Origin: Acidobacteriota bacterium
GTDB taxonomy: Bacteria; Acidobacteriota; Vicinamibacteria; Fen-336
Assembly: GCA_011526565.1 (NCBI GenBank)
Contig: WYBL01000069.1
Coordinates: 1 to 64,000, forward strand
DNA: 64,000 nt
Reading direction: 5' to 3'
The notes beneath the pieces were generated by a model. The model worked only from the letters and a program-made list of their open reading frames with translations, made no database searches and was not told where the DNA came from. Below, in pieces: positions 19,277-28,835 of the stretch; the first letter of the stretch is position 1; the number at the start of each line of letters is the position of its first letter. Both the position numbers and the translations under genes were made by a program.

Positions 19277-20301
19277 GCGGGGGCGATCTCGTCGGTCGAG
19301 CGCACCAGCCTGATCCCCGCCGCCTCCCAGCGCGCGAGCGCCGCTTCCGCCTGCGGCGTGAAGTCGGCGAGGAAGCCACCCGACCCGTCCGGCACCGCGA
19401 CGGCCGACATGCAGTCGACCAGCACGTGGACCCGCGACGCCAGCGCCGGGTCGCGGCGGGCGACCTCGTCGAGCAGGTCGTCGACGGAGCTGCGCACGCA
19501 GTGCGACGAGGCCTGGCCCGCGACGTAGAGCGCGTCGGCCTGGAGCAGCCGGTCGAACAGCGGCCCGTTGCGCTGCGCCAGTTCGCCGCCGTCGTGGCGC
19601 AGCAGCACCTCGGGCGCGAGCACGGAGTAGTTCTCGGTCAGCGGGTGGCCGCCCTTGAGCTCGAGCGGGTCCGGCGCCCGGCGCGCGAAGGCGTGGAACA
19701 GCCGCGCCTCCTGGATCACGCCCGCGAGGGCGTGGCCGTCGCCGCCCGCGAGGCAGTGCAGCGGCCACAGGTAGAGCCGGTACTTGCCGGCCCGCTCCAG
19801 CTCCTCGCAGTAGAACTGCGCCTGGCGCACGAGCCACTCGTGGTCGCCCTCGCACAGCCAGCGCGCCAGCTCGCGGCGCGGGCGCAGCGCGCCGCCGCGC
19901 ACGTCGTCGGCGGTCACCTCGCGGTGCGGGCCGACCGGCTCGCCGTCGCGGCCCTCCCAGAAGGTCGGGAAGAAGACCTGGTACGGGAAGTGGGTGTCGA
20001 GCGTGCAGGTGATGCCGGTGATCGCCGCGAGGTTCGCGTAGACGAAGCGGGCCAGGCGGTCGTTGTCCTCCACCGCGCCACGGCCGCTGCGGCCGCCCAC
20101 GTAGAGCGCGCCCCGGGGGAACGTGAAGTCGCGCTGGGCGTCGATCACCAGCAGCTCGACGCGGCGCGCGTCGGCCGCGGCCGCGGGCACGTGGTGCTCG
20201 CGCGCCCAGTCGGCGGCCGCGGCCGCGAGTGCCGCGGGGTCGGGGGCGAAGTCCCAGCGGGCGGCGTGGGCGGGCTCGTAGTGGGGAGGCAGCGGCAGCA
20301 T
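19273..20301 (-). CDS. Nicotinamidase/isochorismatase-family cysteine hydrolase
   Basis: 342 residues, much longer than classical PncA (about 200). Catalytic elements are visible: the Asp in LLVIDAQRDF, a metal-binding TLDTHFPYQVFFP, the Lys in LELKGGHPLTENYS and the nucleophile Cys in AGQASSHCVRSSVDD. It lies 4 nt downstream of pncB on the same strand, so nicotinamide deamidation to nicotinate is the most natural function: the product is the pncB substrate. The extra length comes from a ~45-residue N-terminal segment and a central insertion around residues 130-190. Substrate is inferred from context. Confidence 0.8.
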   Translation of the reverse strand: MLPLPPHYEPAHAARWDFAPDPAALAAAAADWAREHHVPAAAADARRVELLVIDAQRDFTFPRGALYVGGRSGRGAVEDNDRLARFVYANLAAITGITCTLDTHFPYQVFFPTFWEGRDGEPVGPHREVTADDVRGGALRPRRELARWLCEGDHEWLVRQAQFYCEELERAGKYRLYLWPLHCLAGGDGHALAGVIQEARLFHAFARRAPDPLELKGGHPLTENYSVLAPEVLLRHDGGELAQRNGPLFDRLLQADALYVAGQASSHCVRSSVDDLLDEVARRDPALASRVHVLVDCMSAVAVPDGSGGFLADFTPQAEAALARWEAAGIRLVRSTDEIAPA

Positions 20302-20305
20302 CGCT

Positions 20306-21778
20306 TCAGGCCTCCAGGCCGCGGGTCTGCAGCATCAGGTGGGTGCGCAGGTCGTAGAGGCTCGACTCCAGGCCCACGGGATAGATGTGGGGGAACACCG
20401 AGCGCTTGATGCCGGCGTGGAACGCGGCGAGCTGGTCCCGGACCCGGGCCCGCGTCAGTTCCAGCCCCGGCGCGTCGTAGACCCGCCGGCCGCCGCGCAG
20501 GATCGGCACCAGCAGCTCCTCGAAAGGCGCGTCGGCGGCGAGCTGCTTGCGGCGAGTCGGGTCGGTGGGGTCGATCATCGTCGGCGCGGCGGCCGGCGTC
20601 AGCGCCTCGTCGCAGATCATGTCGGCCACGAACTCGGTCCCGGACCGGTAGCGGCGGACCTGGTGGATGCCCGGGTTCGAGACCTTGACCGCCTGCTCGG
20701 AGAGCTTGATCCGGTACTCCCACGGCCCGCCCGGGGTGCGCACGGCGGAGAGCTTGTAGACGCCGCCCATCGCCGGCTGGTCGTGGCCGGTGACGAGCCG
20801 CGTGCCCACGCCCCACACCGAGATCGCCGCCCCCTGCAGCTTCAGGCTCTCGATGATCTTCTCGTCGAGGTCGTTGGAGGCCACGATCGCGGCCTCGGCG
20901 AACCCGGCCGCGTCGAGCATCCTGCGGGCCTCGATCGAGAGATAGGCGAGGTCGCCCGAGTCGAGCCGGATGCCGCCCAGCTTGTGGCCGCGCTCGCGCA
21001 GCCAGCGGCCGGCGTCGATCGCGTGGCGCACGCCCTCGAGGGTGTCGAAGGTGTCGACCAGGAACACGCAGTTGTTGGGCATCGCCGCGGCGTAGGCGCG
21101 GAACGCCTCGCGCTCGTCGCCGAACGCCATCACCCAGGAGTGGGCGTGGGTGCCGCGCACCGGGATGCCGTAGAGCCGCCCGGCCAGCACGTTGGAGGTG
21201 GCGGCGGCGCCGCCGACGTAGGCCGCGCGCGAGGCGGCCAGCGCGCCGTCGATGCCCTGGGCCCGGCGCAGGCCGAACTCCAGCACAGGCTCGCCGCGGG
21301 CGGCCAGGCAGATGCGGGCGGACTTGGTCGCGATCAGCGTCTCGAAGTTGACGAAGTTGAGCAGCGCGCTCTCGACGAGCTGGGCGGGCACGATCGGCCC
21401 CCGCACCCGCACGAGCGGTTCCTGCGGGAACACGACGGTGCCCTCGGGCACCGCGTCGACGTCGCAGGCGAACTCCAGCTTGCCCAGCCAGTCGAGGTAG
21501 CCGGGGTCGAACAGCGGCTTGCCGTCGTTGCCCGCCACCTTCTCGAGGTAGGCGAGGTCCCCGGCCTCGAAGCGGAGGTCCTCGAGGAACTCCAGCGCGC
21601 GGGCGAGACCGCAGGCGATCGAGAAGCCGCCCTCGAACGGGTTGCGGCGGAACGTGAGGTGGAACACCGCCTCCAGCCCGGTGGTGCCCGCCTTCCAGTG
21701 CGCGTGCCCCATCGTCAGGTGGTAGAGGTCGGTGAGCAGGACCAGGGAGGGCCGGTACAGCTCGCGGAGCTCGGTCAC
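20306..21778 (-). CDS. pncB: Nicotinate phosphoribosyltransferase
   Basis: 490 residues of the NAPRTase family: LLTDLYHLTMGHAHW near the N-terminus, FVNFETLIATKSARI, the catalytic region VRGTHAHSWVMAF, GIRLDSGDLAYLS and VSVWGVGTRL-like ISVWGVGTRLVTG. Converts nicotinate, PRPP and ATP to nicotinate mononucleotide in the Preiss-Handler branch of NAD synthesis. First gene of a two-gene salvage operon with the nicotinamidase-like hydrolase. Confidence 0.93.
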   Translation of the reverse strand: MTELRELYRPSLVLLTDLYHLTMGHAHWKAGTTGLEAVFHLTFRRNPFEGGFSIACGLARALEFLEDLRFEAGDLAYLEKVAGNDGKPLFDPGYLDWLGKLEFACDVDAVPEGTVVFPQEPLVRVRGPIVPAQLVESALLNFVNFETLIATKSARICLAARGEPVLEFGLRRAQGIDGALAASRAAYVGGAAATSNVLAGRLYGIPVRGTHAHSWVMAFGDEREAFRAYAAAMPNNCVFLVDTFDTLEGVRHAIDAGRWLRERGHKLGGIRLDSGDLAYLSIEARRMLDAAGFAEAAIVASNDLDEKIIESLKLQGAAISVWGVGTRLVTGHDQPAMGGVYKLSAVRTPGGPWEYRIKLSEQAVKVSNPGIHQVRRYRSGTEFVADMICDEALTPAAAPTMIDPTDPTRRKQLAADAPFEELLVPILRGGRRVYDAPGLELTRARVRDQLAAFHAGIKRSVFPHIYPVGLESSLYDLRTHLMLQTRGLEA

Positions 21779-21804
21779 CCCCCCATGCTATCCGCGGCGG
21801 GCGG

Positions 21805-23415
21805 TCACGGCACCAGCCCGCTGCGCAACAGCCGCTCGCGCAGGCCTGCGTCGCCTTCGCCGCGGGCGCGACCTCGCAGGACGAGGACCTCGCGGGGCCC
21901 CGAGCCCCAGGCCCCCACCACCGCGCGGGCCAGCACCTCGTAGCCCGGCAGGGGGGTGCTCGAGATCGCGAAGGCGCGCCGGCCTGCCAGGACCGGGGCC
22001 GTCCCGCTGTCGAGTGCGGGGCGTGCGTTGTCGAGCTCGAACCCGCCCGCGACCTGGCCTCGATCGACGCCCGCGGCGAGCAGCGCATCGAGGGCTTTCC
22101 AGCGCGCACGCTGCCACGCTTGGTGGTCGTGCACGCCGACGACAGCAGCGGCGAGCCCCAGCAGCGCTGCGACCAGGGCGGAAGCGACCCGTGAGCGCCG
22201 TGGCACCCCGGCCAGGGCCGCGAGCCCCACCGACGCGAAGGCGACGAGCGGCAGCAGGTAGCGATCCAGGAACACCGCGTGCGAGATCACCATCGGGCCG
22301 GCGGCGGCGAGCCCGACCGCGAGCGGCAGCGCCGCAGGGTGACGCGCCGCTCCCGCCAGCGCCCCGAGGCGGTCGACGAGCAGCAGGGCTCCCAGGACGG
22401 CCGCGACCGTCAGCGTCGCGGCCAGCAGCGGTGGAGTGACGGGCGGCGGGCCGCCGTCGAGCCAGGGCCCGAAGCCCCAACCCGGCCACACGTTGCCGAG
22501 GCACGGCATGGCCAGCCGGGTCTGCGACAGCGGCAGTCCGACGACCAGCGCCAGGACGGCGAAAAAGCCGGTGCGCCGCAGGGTGGTGCCGGGTCGGGCG
22601 GGCAGGAGGAGGGTCACGGGCAACAGGCACAGCCCGAGGTAGAGCAGGGTCGCCGCCGAGCGTTCGGCGAACAGCGGCCAGTGGCGGAACTGCACGAAGT
22701 CCGACAGCGCGGCCCAGGTCGCCGCCGTCTTGAGGTGATAGAGCTCCGGCAGGCCCGGGCCCGCAGCGACGAGGGCCTCCGCCCCGCGCAGGCAGAGCAC
22801 GGCCAGGGCACCCAGGACGATCGCGTCGACCAGGTCGCGCCGTCGCGCGGGCCAGCCCAGCGCCGCAGCGGCGCCAGCGCCGAGCGGCAGCGCGAGGCCG
22901 TTCTGTCGGCTGAGCGTCGCGGCCACCGCCAGCAACGCGCCGATGGAGCGGCCGGGGCGGCGCCGGGGGTGCGCCCACGCGGCGGTCGCCAGCAGCAGCA
23001 GGGCCAGGAACGGCACGTCGCTCATGTAGCTGAAGGAGAGCCCCAGGTACCACGGGCTGCCGACGAGGGTCAGCGATGCGATCCCGGCTCCCCACGGACT
23101 CGCGCCGAGCTGGCGGGAGAGCGCGTACGCGCCCAGCAGTCCGGCGGCCGCCAGCACCAGGGTGGAGAGTCGGAGCCAGGTGAAGTCGTCCCCGAGGAGC
23201 GCCAGGAACAGGGCGCCCCAGCCGGCATGGGTGATGAGGGGCATGCTCTGCCAGCCCGTGAACGCGAGCCTGCCCTCGAAGGCGAGCGCTCGGGCGGTGG
23301 CTGCGAAAGCCCAGTCGTCGTTGACGGGGAAGTCGCCTCGCGGATCGACGGCGGCGACGACCGCGAGGAAGCACAGGGCGAGTGCCGCGAGGGCGATCCG
23401 GTCCGGGCGCTGCAT
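21805..23415 (-). CDS. Polytopic membrane protein, GT-C/ArnT-like glycosyltransferase candidate
   Basis: 536 residues with about 11-12 membrane spans and a soluble C-terminal ~110 residues. NDDWAFAATARALA right after the first span resembles the acidic first loop of ArnT/PMT-type GT-C enzymes, and FLDRYLLPLVAFASVG near residue 390 resembles the R-Y-x-x-P motif of that fold. These enzymes use polyprenyl-phosphate sugars on the outer face of the membrane. I chose the ATG at 23415 because the earlier start at 23475 would overlap the divergent gene's start codon. No specific family is certain. Confidence 0.6.
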   Translation of the reverse strand: MQRPDRIALAALALCFLAVVAAVDPRGDFPVNDDWAFAATARALAFEGRLAFTGWQSMPLITHAGWGALFLALLGDDFTWLRLSTLVLAAAGLLGAYALSRQLGASPWGAGIASLTLVGSPWYLGLSFSYMSDVPFLALLLLATAAWAHPRRRPGRSIGALLAVAATLSRQNGLALPLGAGAAAALGWPARRRDLVDAIVLGALAVLCLRGAEALVAAGPGLPELYHLKTAATWAALSDFVQFRHWPLFAERSAATLLYLGLCLLPVTLLLPARPGTTLRRTGFFAVLALVVGLPLSQTRLAMPCLGNVWPGWGFGPWLDGGPPPVTPPLLAATLTVAAVLGALLLVDRLGALAGAARHPAALPLAVGLAAAGPMVISHAVFLDRYLLPLVAFASVGLAALAGVPRRSRVASALVAALLGLAAAVVGVHDHQAWQRARWKALDALLAAGVDRGQVAGGFELDNARPALDSGTAPVLAGRRAFAISSTPLPGYEVLARAVVGAWGSGPREVLVLRGRARGEGDAGLRERLLRSGLVP

Positions 23416-23459
23416 CGGCTCGATTGTCGCGTGATCCTCCCCGCGATCCTCGGGTGGTT

Positions 23460-23465
23460 TAGAAT
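23460..23465 (+). promoter_or_regulatory. Putative -10 box TAGAAT of the SAM hydroxide adenosyltransferase gene
   Basis: TAGAAT sits nine bases before the ATG at 23475. There is no Shine-Dalgarno sequence, so the mRNA may be nearly leaderless. No clear -35 is visible. Confidence 0.35.
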
Positions 23466-23474
23466 CGGCAGGCA

Positions 23475-24290
23475 ATGCCCCCGATCGTGGCCCTGCTCAC
23501 CGACTTCGGGTCGGCGGACTCCTACGCGGGCGAGACCCGCGGGGCCGTCCTGTGCGCCTGCCCGGACGCCAACGTCGTCGACCTCACCCACGACATCCCC
23601 GCCCACGACGTCGCCGAGGGCGCCTGGGTGCTCGGCGCGGCCTTCCGCACGTTCCCGGCCGGGACCGTGTTCGTCGCCGTGGTCGACCCCGGGGTCGGCT
23701 CGCCGCGCCGGGCGCTGGCCGTGGACGCTGGCGGCTACCGCTTCGTGGGGCCCGACAACGGCATCCTCTCCCACGTGCTCGTGGCCCATCCGGACGCCGC
23801 CGTGCACGAGATCACCAACGCCGGGCTGATGCGGCACCGGGTGTCGAGCACGTTCCACGCCCGCGACGTGTTCGCGCCGGTGGCCGGCTATCTCGCGCGC
23901 GGCAACCCGCTCTCGGACGTCGGCCCCGCGGCCGACGACCCCGTGCGGCTCGACTGGCCGCGGCCGGTGTCGCTATCGCCCCACGAGTGGGAGCTGCAGG
24001 TGGTGCGTTGCGACCGCTTCGGCAACCTGATCACCAACCTGAGCCGGGAGCAGCTCGACGAGGTGCTCTCCTTCTTCGGCGGCGATCCGTCGGAGCTGGT
24101 GGTGGTGGCGGGCGAGGCGGTGCTGCCGCTGACCCACGCCTACTCCGACGTCTCGGCGGGCGAAGCCTGTGCGCTGGTCGGCGGCTCGGGCCACCTCGAG
24201 CTGGCTGTCAACGGCGGCCGCGCCCACGACGTGCTGGCGCTGGGGCCGGGGGACGTGCTCCGGATCCGGCCCGCCGTGTCGCGGGGCTGA
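23475..24290 (+). CDS. S-adenosyl-L-methionine hydroxide adenosyltransferase (DUF62)
   Basis: 271 residues of the SAM hydrolase/halogenase family. Conserved elements: ALLTDFGSADSYAGE at the start, VVDPGVGSPRR, GPDNGILS, STFHARDVFAPVAG and RCDRFGNLITNLS. It splits SAM to adenosine and methionine using water. The longer loop and Cl-/F--binding signature of halogenases are not obvious, so hydrolase is preferred. The physiological purpose is unsettled in most bacteria. Possibly cotranscribed with the thiolase 3 nt downstream. Confidence 0.9.
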   Translation: MPPIVALLTDFGSADSYAGETRGAVLCACPDANVVDLTHDIPAHDVAEGAWVLGAAFRTFPAGTVFVAVVDPGVGSPRRALAVDAGGYRFVGPDNGILSHVLVAHPDAAVHEITNAGLMRHRVSSTFHARDVFAPVAGYLARGNPLSDVGPAADDPVRLDWPRPVSLSPHEWELQVVRCDRFGNLITNLSREQLDEVLSFFGGDPSELVVVAGEAVLPLTHAYSDVSAGEACALVGGSGHLELAVNGGRAHDVLALGPGDVLRIRPAVSRG

Positions 24291-24293
24291 ACC

Positions 24294-25487
24294 GTGGCCG
24301 AACGCGAGGTCGTGATCGCCGGAGCCGTGCGCACGCCGATCGGCCGCTACGGCGGCTCGCTCGCCGGCTTCGGCGCAGCCGACCTGGGCGTGTTCGCCGC
24401 CCGCGCGGCGCTTGAGCGCTCGGGGGTGCCGGGCGCGGCGATCGACGAGACGCTGTTCGGCTGCGCCCGCCAGGCGGGCGGCGGCCCCAACCCGGGACGG
24501 CAGGTCGCGGTCCGCGCGGGCGTGCCCGTCGAGCGGCCGGCGCTCACCATCAACATGGCCTGCGCGAGCGGCCTGCGGACCTTCGACTACGGCTTCCGGG
24601 CGATCCGCGAGGGCGAGGCCGGGGCCGTGCTGGCCGGTGGCACCGAGGCGATGAGCCGGGTGCCGTACCTGCTGCACGGCGCGCGCTGGGGGTACCGCAT
24701 GGGCCACCACGAAGCGGTCGACGCGATGTACCAGGACGGCTTCCTGTGCCCGCTCGCCGGCCAGATCATGGGCGAGACCGCCGAGACCCTGGCCGACCAG
24801 TACGCGATCTCCCGCGAGGAGCAGGACGCCTTCGCGCTGCGCAGCCAGCAGCGGGCGGCGGCGGCACGCGCCGAAGGCCGCTTCGCGTCGCAGGTCGTGC
24901 CCGTCAAGCTCTCCGGCAGGAAGGGCGAGACGCTGTTCGACGTCGACGAACACGTGCGGGCCGAGACCACGCCCGAAAGCCTGAAGAAGCTGCCACCGCA
25001 TTTCCGGCCGGGCACCGGCACCGTCACCGCCGGCAACTCCTCCGGGATCACCGACGGCGCGGCCGCGGCGGTCCTGCTGTCCGCGGAGAAGGCCCGCGAG
25101 CTGGGCGTGAAGCCGATGGCCCGGGTGCTGGGCTTCGCCTCGGCCGGCGTCGACCCGAAGGTGATGGGGATCGGCGTCGTGCCCGCGGTCAGGGCGCTGC
25201 TGGCGCGGCTGTCGATGGCGCTCTCCGACTTCGACCTCGTCGAGGTCAACGAGGCGTTCGCGGCCCAGGTGATCGCCTGCGACCGCGAGCTCGGCTTCGA
25301 CCCGCAGAAGCTGAACGTCAACGGCGGGGCGATCGCGCTCGGCCACCCGATCGGCGCCACCGGCGCCCGCATCGCCGTGACCCTGCTCCACGAGATGCAG
25401 CGCCGCGGCGCCCGCCGCGGCCTCGCCGCGCTGTGCGTCTCGGGCGGCATGGGCATGGCCGCGGCGTTCGAGCGGCTGGAGGCCTGA
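24294..25487 (+). CDS. Thiolase (acetyl-CoA acetyltransferase family)
   Basis: 397 residues. The acyl-accepting Cys is in [12 protein letters not shown] (about residue 88), the second active-site motif is [16 protein letters not shown] (His), and the general-acid Cys is in [16 protein letters not shown] is also intact. Biosynthetic (two acetyl-CoA to acetoacetyl-CoA) and degradative roles cannot be separated by sequence alone. Downstream crotonase and acyl-CoA dehydrogenase favour a fatty or dicarboxylic acyl-CoA oxidation role. The start is GTG, 3 nt after the preceding stop. Confidence 0.92.
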   Translation: MAEREVVIAGAVRTPIGRYGGSLAGFGAADLGVFAARAALERSGVPGAAIDETLFGCARQAGGGPNPGRQVAVRAGVPVERPALTINMACASGLRTFDYGFRAIREGEAGAVLAGGTEAMSRVPYLLHGARWGYRMGHHEAVDAMYQDGFLCPLAGQIMGETAETLADQYAISREEQDAFALRSQQRAAAARAEGRFASQVVPVKLSGRKGETLFDVDEHVRAETTPESLKKLPPHFRPGTGTVTAGNSSGITDGAAAAVLLSAEKARELGVKPMARVLGFASAGVDPKVMGIGVVPAVRALLARLSMALSDFDLVEVNEAFAAQVIACDRELGFDPQKLNVNGGAIALGHPIGATGARIAVTLLHEMQRRGARRGLAALCVSGGMGMAAAFERLEA

Positions 25488-25488
25488 G

Positions 25489-26307
25489 ATGGCCGACGAG
25501 CTCGTCGACGATCCCTACGCGCCCGCCGAGCGCGGTTTCCGCAGCGTCGCGCTGGCCGTCGACGCGGGCATCGCGCGGGTGACGCTGGGCAAGCCGCCCG
25601 CCAACGTGCTCTCGGTCGACCTGCTCGACGAGCTTGCCCGCGGTCTCGAGTCGCTCGAGTACCAGCGCGAGGTCAAGCTGATCGTGCTGCAGGCCGCCGC
25701 CGGCTGCCAGTACTTCAGCGCCGGCTTCAACGTGCGGGAGACGGTGGGGGAGAGCGCCTACTCCGTGCTGGAGGGCTTCCGCCGCGCCACCGACGCGTTG
25801 TTCAAGGCGGACAAGCCGACGCTGTCCGTCGTCGCCGGGCCGGCCTTCGGCGCGGGTGCGGTGCTGGCCGCCGCCTGCGACCTGTGCTACGCGGGCGCCC
25901 AGAGGGGCGTGATGAGGCTGCCCGAGGTGCTCGGCGGCAGCTTCAACACCGTCGCGGCGTCGCTGCTGCCGCGGCTGGTCGGCCGCCGCAAGGCCTTCGA
26001 ACTGATGCTGGGCGGATCCCAGGTCGCGCCGGCCGAGGCCGAGCGCATCGGGCTGATCACGAAGGCCGTGCCCGACGAGCGCCTCGACGCCGAGGTCGCG
26101 GCGGTCGTCCAGCGTTTTCAGGCACAGAGCGCGCCGGTGCTGCAGGCCGCGCGGCGCGCGCTCCACGCCGGCTTCGACGTCGGCCACGGCGACGCGGTGC
26201 TGGCTGCGGAGGACGTCTACCTGAACCAGTTGCTGATGTCGGAGGACGCGGGGGAGGGGCTCAAGGCCATCCTCGAGAAGCGTCCGCCCCAGTGGAAGGA
26301 CCGTTAA
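25489..26307 (+). CDS. Enoyl-CoA hydratase/isomerase-family (crotonase) protein
   Basis: 272 residues of the crotonase fold: [12 protein letters not shown], the first oxyanion-hole region FSAGFNV, the second [16 protein letters not shown], and RLPEVLGG. Compared with enoyl-CoA hydratase, the Glu of GGGCELA is replaced (GAGAVLA), while the Glu of LPEV is kept. This pattern suggests an isomerase or dienoyl-type hydratase rather than a standard hydratase (inference). The start ATG is one base after the thiolase stop. Confidence 0.82.
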   Translation: MADELVDDPYAPAERGFRSVALAVDAGIARVTLGKPPANVLSVDLLDELARGLESLEYQREVKLIVLQAAAGCQYFSAGFNVRETVGESAYSVLEGFRRATDALFKADKPTLSVVAGPAFGAGAVLAAACDLCYAGAQRGVMRLPEVLGGSFNTVAASLLPRLVGRRKAFELMLGGSQVAPAEAERIGLITKAVPDERLDAEVAAVVQRFQAQSAPVLQAARRALHAGFDVGHGDAVLAAEDVYLNQLLMSEDAGEGLKAILEKRPPQWKDR

Positions 26308-26325
26308 ACAGGACCAAGGGAATCC

Positions 26326-27531
26326 ATGATCGATTTCGAGCTGAACGAAGAGCAGACGGCCGTCGAGAAGATGGTCCGCGACTGGGCGGCGAAGACGGTG
26401 GCGCCGAAGATCCACGACCTCGACCGCGCCCACAAGTTCGAGCCCTCCTTCCTGAAGGACATGGGCGAGATGGGCCTGCTCGGCATCTGCATCCCCGAGC
26501 AGTACGGCGGCGCCGGCATGGACTACGTGAGCCTCGGCCTCGCCTCGGAGGAGGCCGAGTACGTCGACACCCACCTGCGGGTGATCCTCTCGGTCCACGT
26601 GGGGCTCAACTCGATGACCCTGTGGTGCTGGGGCACCGAGGAGCAGAAGCAGAAGTACCTCGTGCCGCAGGCCAAGGGCGAGAAGATCGCGACCTACGGC
26701 CTGACCGAGCCCAACGCCGGCTCTGACGCGGTCGGTATCCAGACCACGGCCGTGAAGAAGGGCGACAAGTACGTCCTCAACGGCGAGAAGTACTGGATCT
26801 CGCTGGCCGACGTCGCCGACAACTTCCTGGTCATCGCCTGGACCGACATGGAGAAGAAGAAGAACCGCGACCACAGCGGGCTCTCCGCCTTCATCGTCGA
26901 GCGCTCCTTCAAGGGCTTCTCCTCCTACACCATGAAGGAGAAGTGGGGGATCCTCGCCGGCAACACCGGCGGCTTCTCGATGCAGGACGTCGAGGTGCCG
27001 GCCGCCAACCTGGTCGGCCAGGAGGGCGAGGGCTTCAAGGTCGCGATGTTCGCGCTCGAGAACGGCCGCTACACGGTGGCCGCCGGCGCCACCGGCCTGA
27101 TCCGCGCCTGCCTCGACGCCTCGCTCAAGTACGCCTCGACGCGCCAGACCTTCGGCGTGCCGATCGGCCAGCACCAGCTCGTCAAGGAGATGATCTCGCA
27201 GATGGTCTCCGACTACGACGCGGCGCGCCTGCTGTGGCTGCGGGCCGGCTGGCTCAAGAACCAGGGCAAGCGCAACAACCGCGAGACGTCGCTCGCCAAG
27301 TGGTTCGCCACCGTGGGCTCGGAGCGGGCGGCCTCCGACTGCGTCCAGATCCACGGCGGCAACGGCTTCTCCGACGAGTACCCGGCGGGCCGCTTCTACC
27401 GCAACTGCAAGGCGGCGGTGATCTACGAGGGGACCCGCGAGATCCACAAGCTGATGCAGGCCGACTACGCGCTCGGTTACCGCACGGACAAGCCGCGCCG
27501 GGTCGACCTCCCGGCCTACCAGAAGAAGTAA
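26326..27531 (+). CDS. Acyl-CoA dehydrogenase
   Basis: 401 residues. N-terminal helical domain ([16 protein letters not shown]), FAD-site [14 protein letters not shown] and [10 protein letters not shown], and C-terminal helices with the catalytic Glu in [15 protein letters not shown]. Oxidises an acyl-CoA to the trans-enoyl-CoA, passing electrons to ETF. It has the TREIHKLMQ ending seen in short-chain and glutaryl-type enzymes; chain length cannot be fixed. Follows the crotonase by 18 nt; no ETF genes are present in the window. Confidence 0.92.
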   Translation: MIDFELNEEQTAVEKMVRDWAAKTVAPKIHDLDRAHKFEPSFLKDMGEMGLLGICIPEQYGGAGMDYVSLGLASEEAEYVDTHLRVILSVHVGLNSMTLWCWGTEEQKQKYLVPQAKGEKIATYGLTEPNAGSDAVGIQTTAVKKGDKYVLNGEKYWISLADVADNFLVIAWTDMEKKKNRDHSGLSAFIVERSFKGFSSYTMKEKWGILAGNTGGFSMQDVEVPAANLVGQEGEGFKVAMFALENGRYTVAAGATGLIRACLDASLKYASTRQTFGVPIGQHQLVKEMISQMVSDYDAARLLWLRAGWLKNQGKRNNRETSLAKWFATVGSERAASDCVQIHGGNGFSDEYPAGRFYRNCKAAVIYEGTREIHKLMQADYALGYRTDKPRRVDLPAYQKK

Positions 27532-27544
27532 GGAGGCGCCGGGA

Positions 27545-28516
27545 ATGAATCGCGACGACCTGTCCCTGGAGTTCGTCCGGGTCGTGGAGCGGGCGGCGAT
27601 CGCCGCCGCCCGCACCATGGGCCAGGGCGACCGCAAGTACTCGGACCAGGTGGCCGTCGAGGCCATGCGCAAGGAGATGGAGAGCGTCGACATCGACGGC
27701 ACCATCGTGATCGGCGAAGGCGAGCGCGACGAGGCCCCGATGCTGTTCATCGGGGAGAAGGTGGGCCGCGGAGAGGGCCACACCGCGATCGACATCGCGG
27801 TCGACCCGCTCGAGGGCACCAACCTTTGCGCAACCGGGGCCGGCAACGCGATCGCCGTGCTGGCGGCTTCCGAGAAGGGCGGCCTGCTGCACGCGCCCGA
27901 CATCTACATGGACAAGCTGGTGGTCGGCCCCTCATCCAAGGGCAAGGTCGACATCAACGCCCCGGTCGAGGACAACCTCAAGGCGATCGCCGGCGCCCTG
28001 GGCCGCTCGGTCCACGACCTGACGGTGATGGTGCTCGACCGCCCTCGCCACGAGAAGCTGATCGCGGACATCCGGCGCGCCGGGGCCCGCATCCGTCTGA
28101 TCGGCGACGGCGACCTCTCGGCTGGCATCACCGCCGCCGTGGCCGGCACCGGCGTCCACGCCGTGATGGGCATCGGCGGCGCCCCGGAAGGGGTGCTGAC
28201 AGCGGCCGCCATGCGCTGTCTCAACGGCGAAATCCAGGGCCGGCTGGTGCTGACCAAGCCGCTCGACCGCGAGCGGCTCGAGCGGATGGGCATCACCGAC
28301 CTCGAAAAGGTGTACCGTACGGAGGATCTGGCCCCGGGCAAGAACGTGATCTTCGCTGCCGCCGGCGTCACGGACGGAACCCTGCTGCAGGGCGTCCGCT
28401 TCTTCGGCGACGGGATCCGCACCCACGTGCTGGTGATGACCACGGTGCCCCACCAGGTCCGTTTCATCGACACGATCCATGCGGCCGACCGGCCCGACGT
28501 CAAGGTGCGCTTCTAG
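27545..28516 (+). CDS. glpX: Fructose-1,6-bisphosphatase, class II
   Basis: 323 residues. GlpX signatures: [32 protein letters not shown] (metal-binding acidic residues), [24 protein letters not shown] and [14 protein letters not shown]. Hydrolyses fructose-1,6-bisphosphate in gluconeogenesis. Start ATG is 13 nt after the dehydrogenase stop with AAGGAGG upstream, so it closes the thiolase-crotonase-dehydrogenase operon. This links acyl-CoA breakdown with sugar synthesis. A strong terminator follows. Confidence 0.95.
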   Translation: MNRDDLSLEFVRVVERAAIAAARTMGQGDRKYSDQVAVEAMRKEMESVDIDGTIVIGEGERDEAPMLFIGEKVGRGEGHTAIDIAVDPLEGTNLCATGAGNAIAVLAASEKGGLLHAPDIYMDKLVVGPSSKGKVDINAPVEDNLKAIAGALGRSVHDLTVMVLDRPRHEKLIADIRRAGARIRLIGDGDLSAGITAAVAGTGVHAVMGIGGAPEGVLTAAAMRCLNGEIQGRLVLTKPLDRERLERMGITDLEKVYRTEDLAPGKNVIFAAAGVTDGTLLQGVRFFGDGIRTHVLVMTTVPHQVRFIDTIHAADRPDVKVRF

Positions 28517-28544
28517 CGCCACGCCTTCCCGGCCCCTTCCGCCC

Positions 28545-28588
28545 GCCCCGGAGGACGCTCGCAGCGCGCCTCCGGGGCGATTTTTTTT
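28545..28588 (+). terminator. Rho-independent terminator after glpX
   Basis: A perfect 10-bp stem GCCCCGGAGG/CCTCCGGGGC with a 14-nt loop is followed two bases later by eight T residues (28581-28588). It ends the acyl-CoA/glpX transcript and separates it from the pil operon. It occupies the first part of the 319-bp gap 28517-28835. Confidence 0.93.
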
Positions 28589-28683
28589 CGCGCTTCGTGC
28601 GGCCCGAACACTTGACGGGAGCCCCAAAAAGGCGGAGAGTCCAGCCCCGAAGGGCACTTAACTGGTCGGGGTTGATTTTCCGC

Positions 28684-28712
28684 TTGACATGGTCTTGACC
28701 CTTTGTTACCTT
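28684..28712 (+). promoter_or_regulatory. Putative sigma-70-type promoter of the pilMNOPQ operon
   Basis: A perfect TTGACA (28684-28689), 17-bp spacer and TACCTT (28707-28712). Transcription from about 28719 gives a ~115-nt leader before pilM. A second weaker pair, TTGACG (28612) with GAGAGT (28635), lies upstream. Nothing else is recognised in the remainder of this gap. Confidence 0.55.
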
Positions 28713-28835
28713 CACGAAGCACTTTAAGTCCTCGGCGTAAGTTCGGATCACCTCGCGGTCGCCGGTGGGAGGGCGCCGCGACGGACGTGCAAACGGGGCG
28801 GCAGCGCAAGACGCCCACTGAGATGAGAGGCAACC

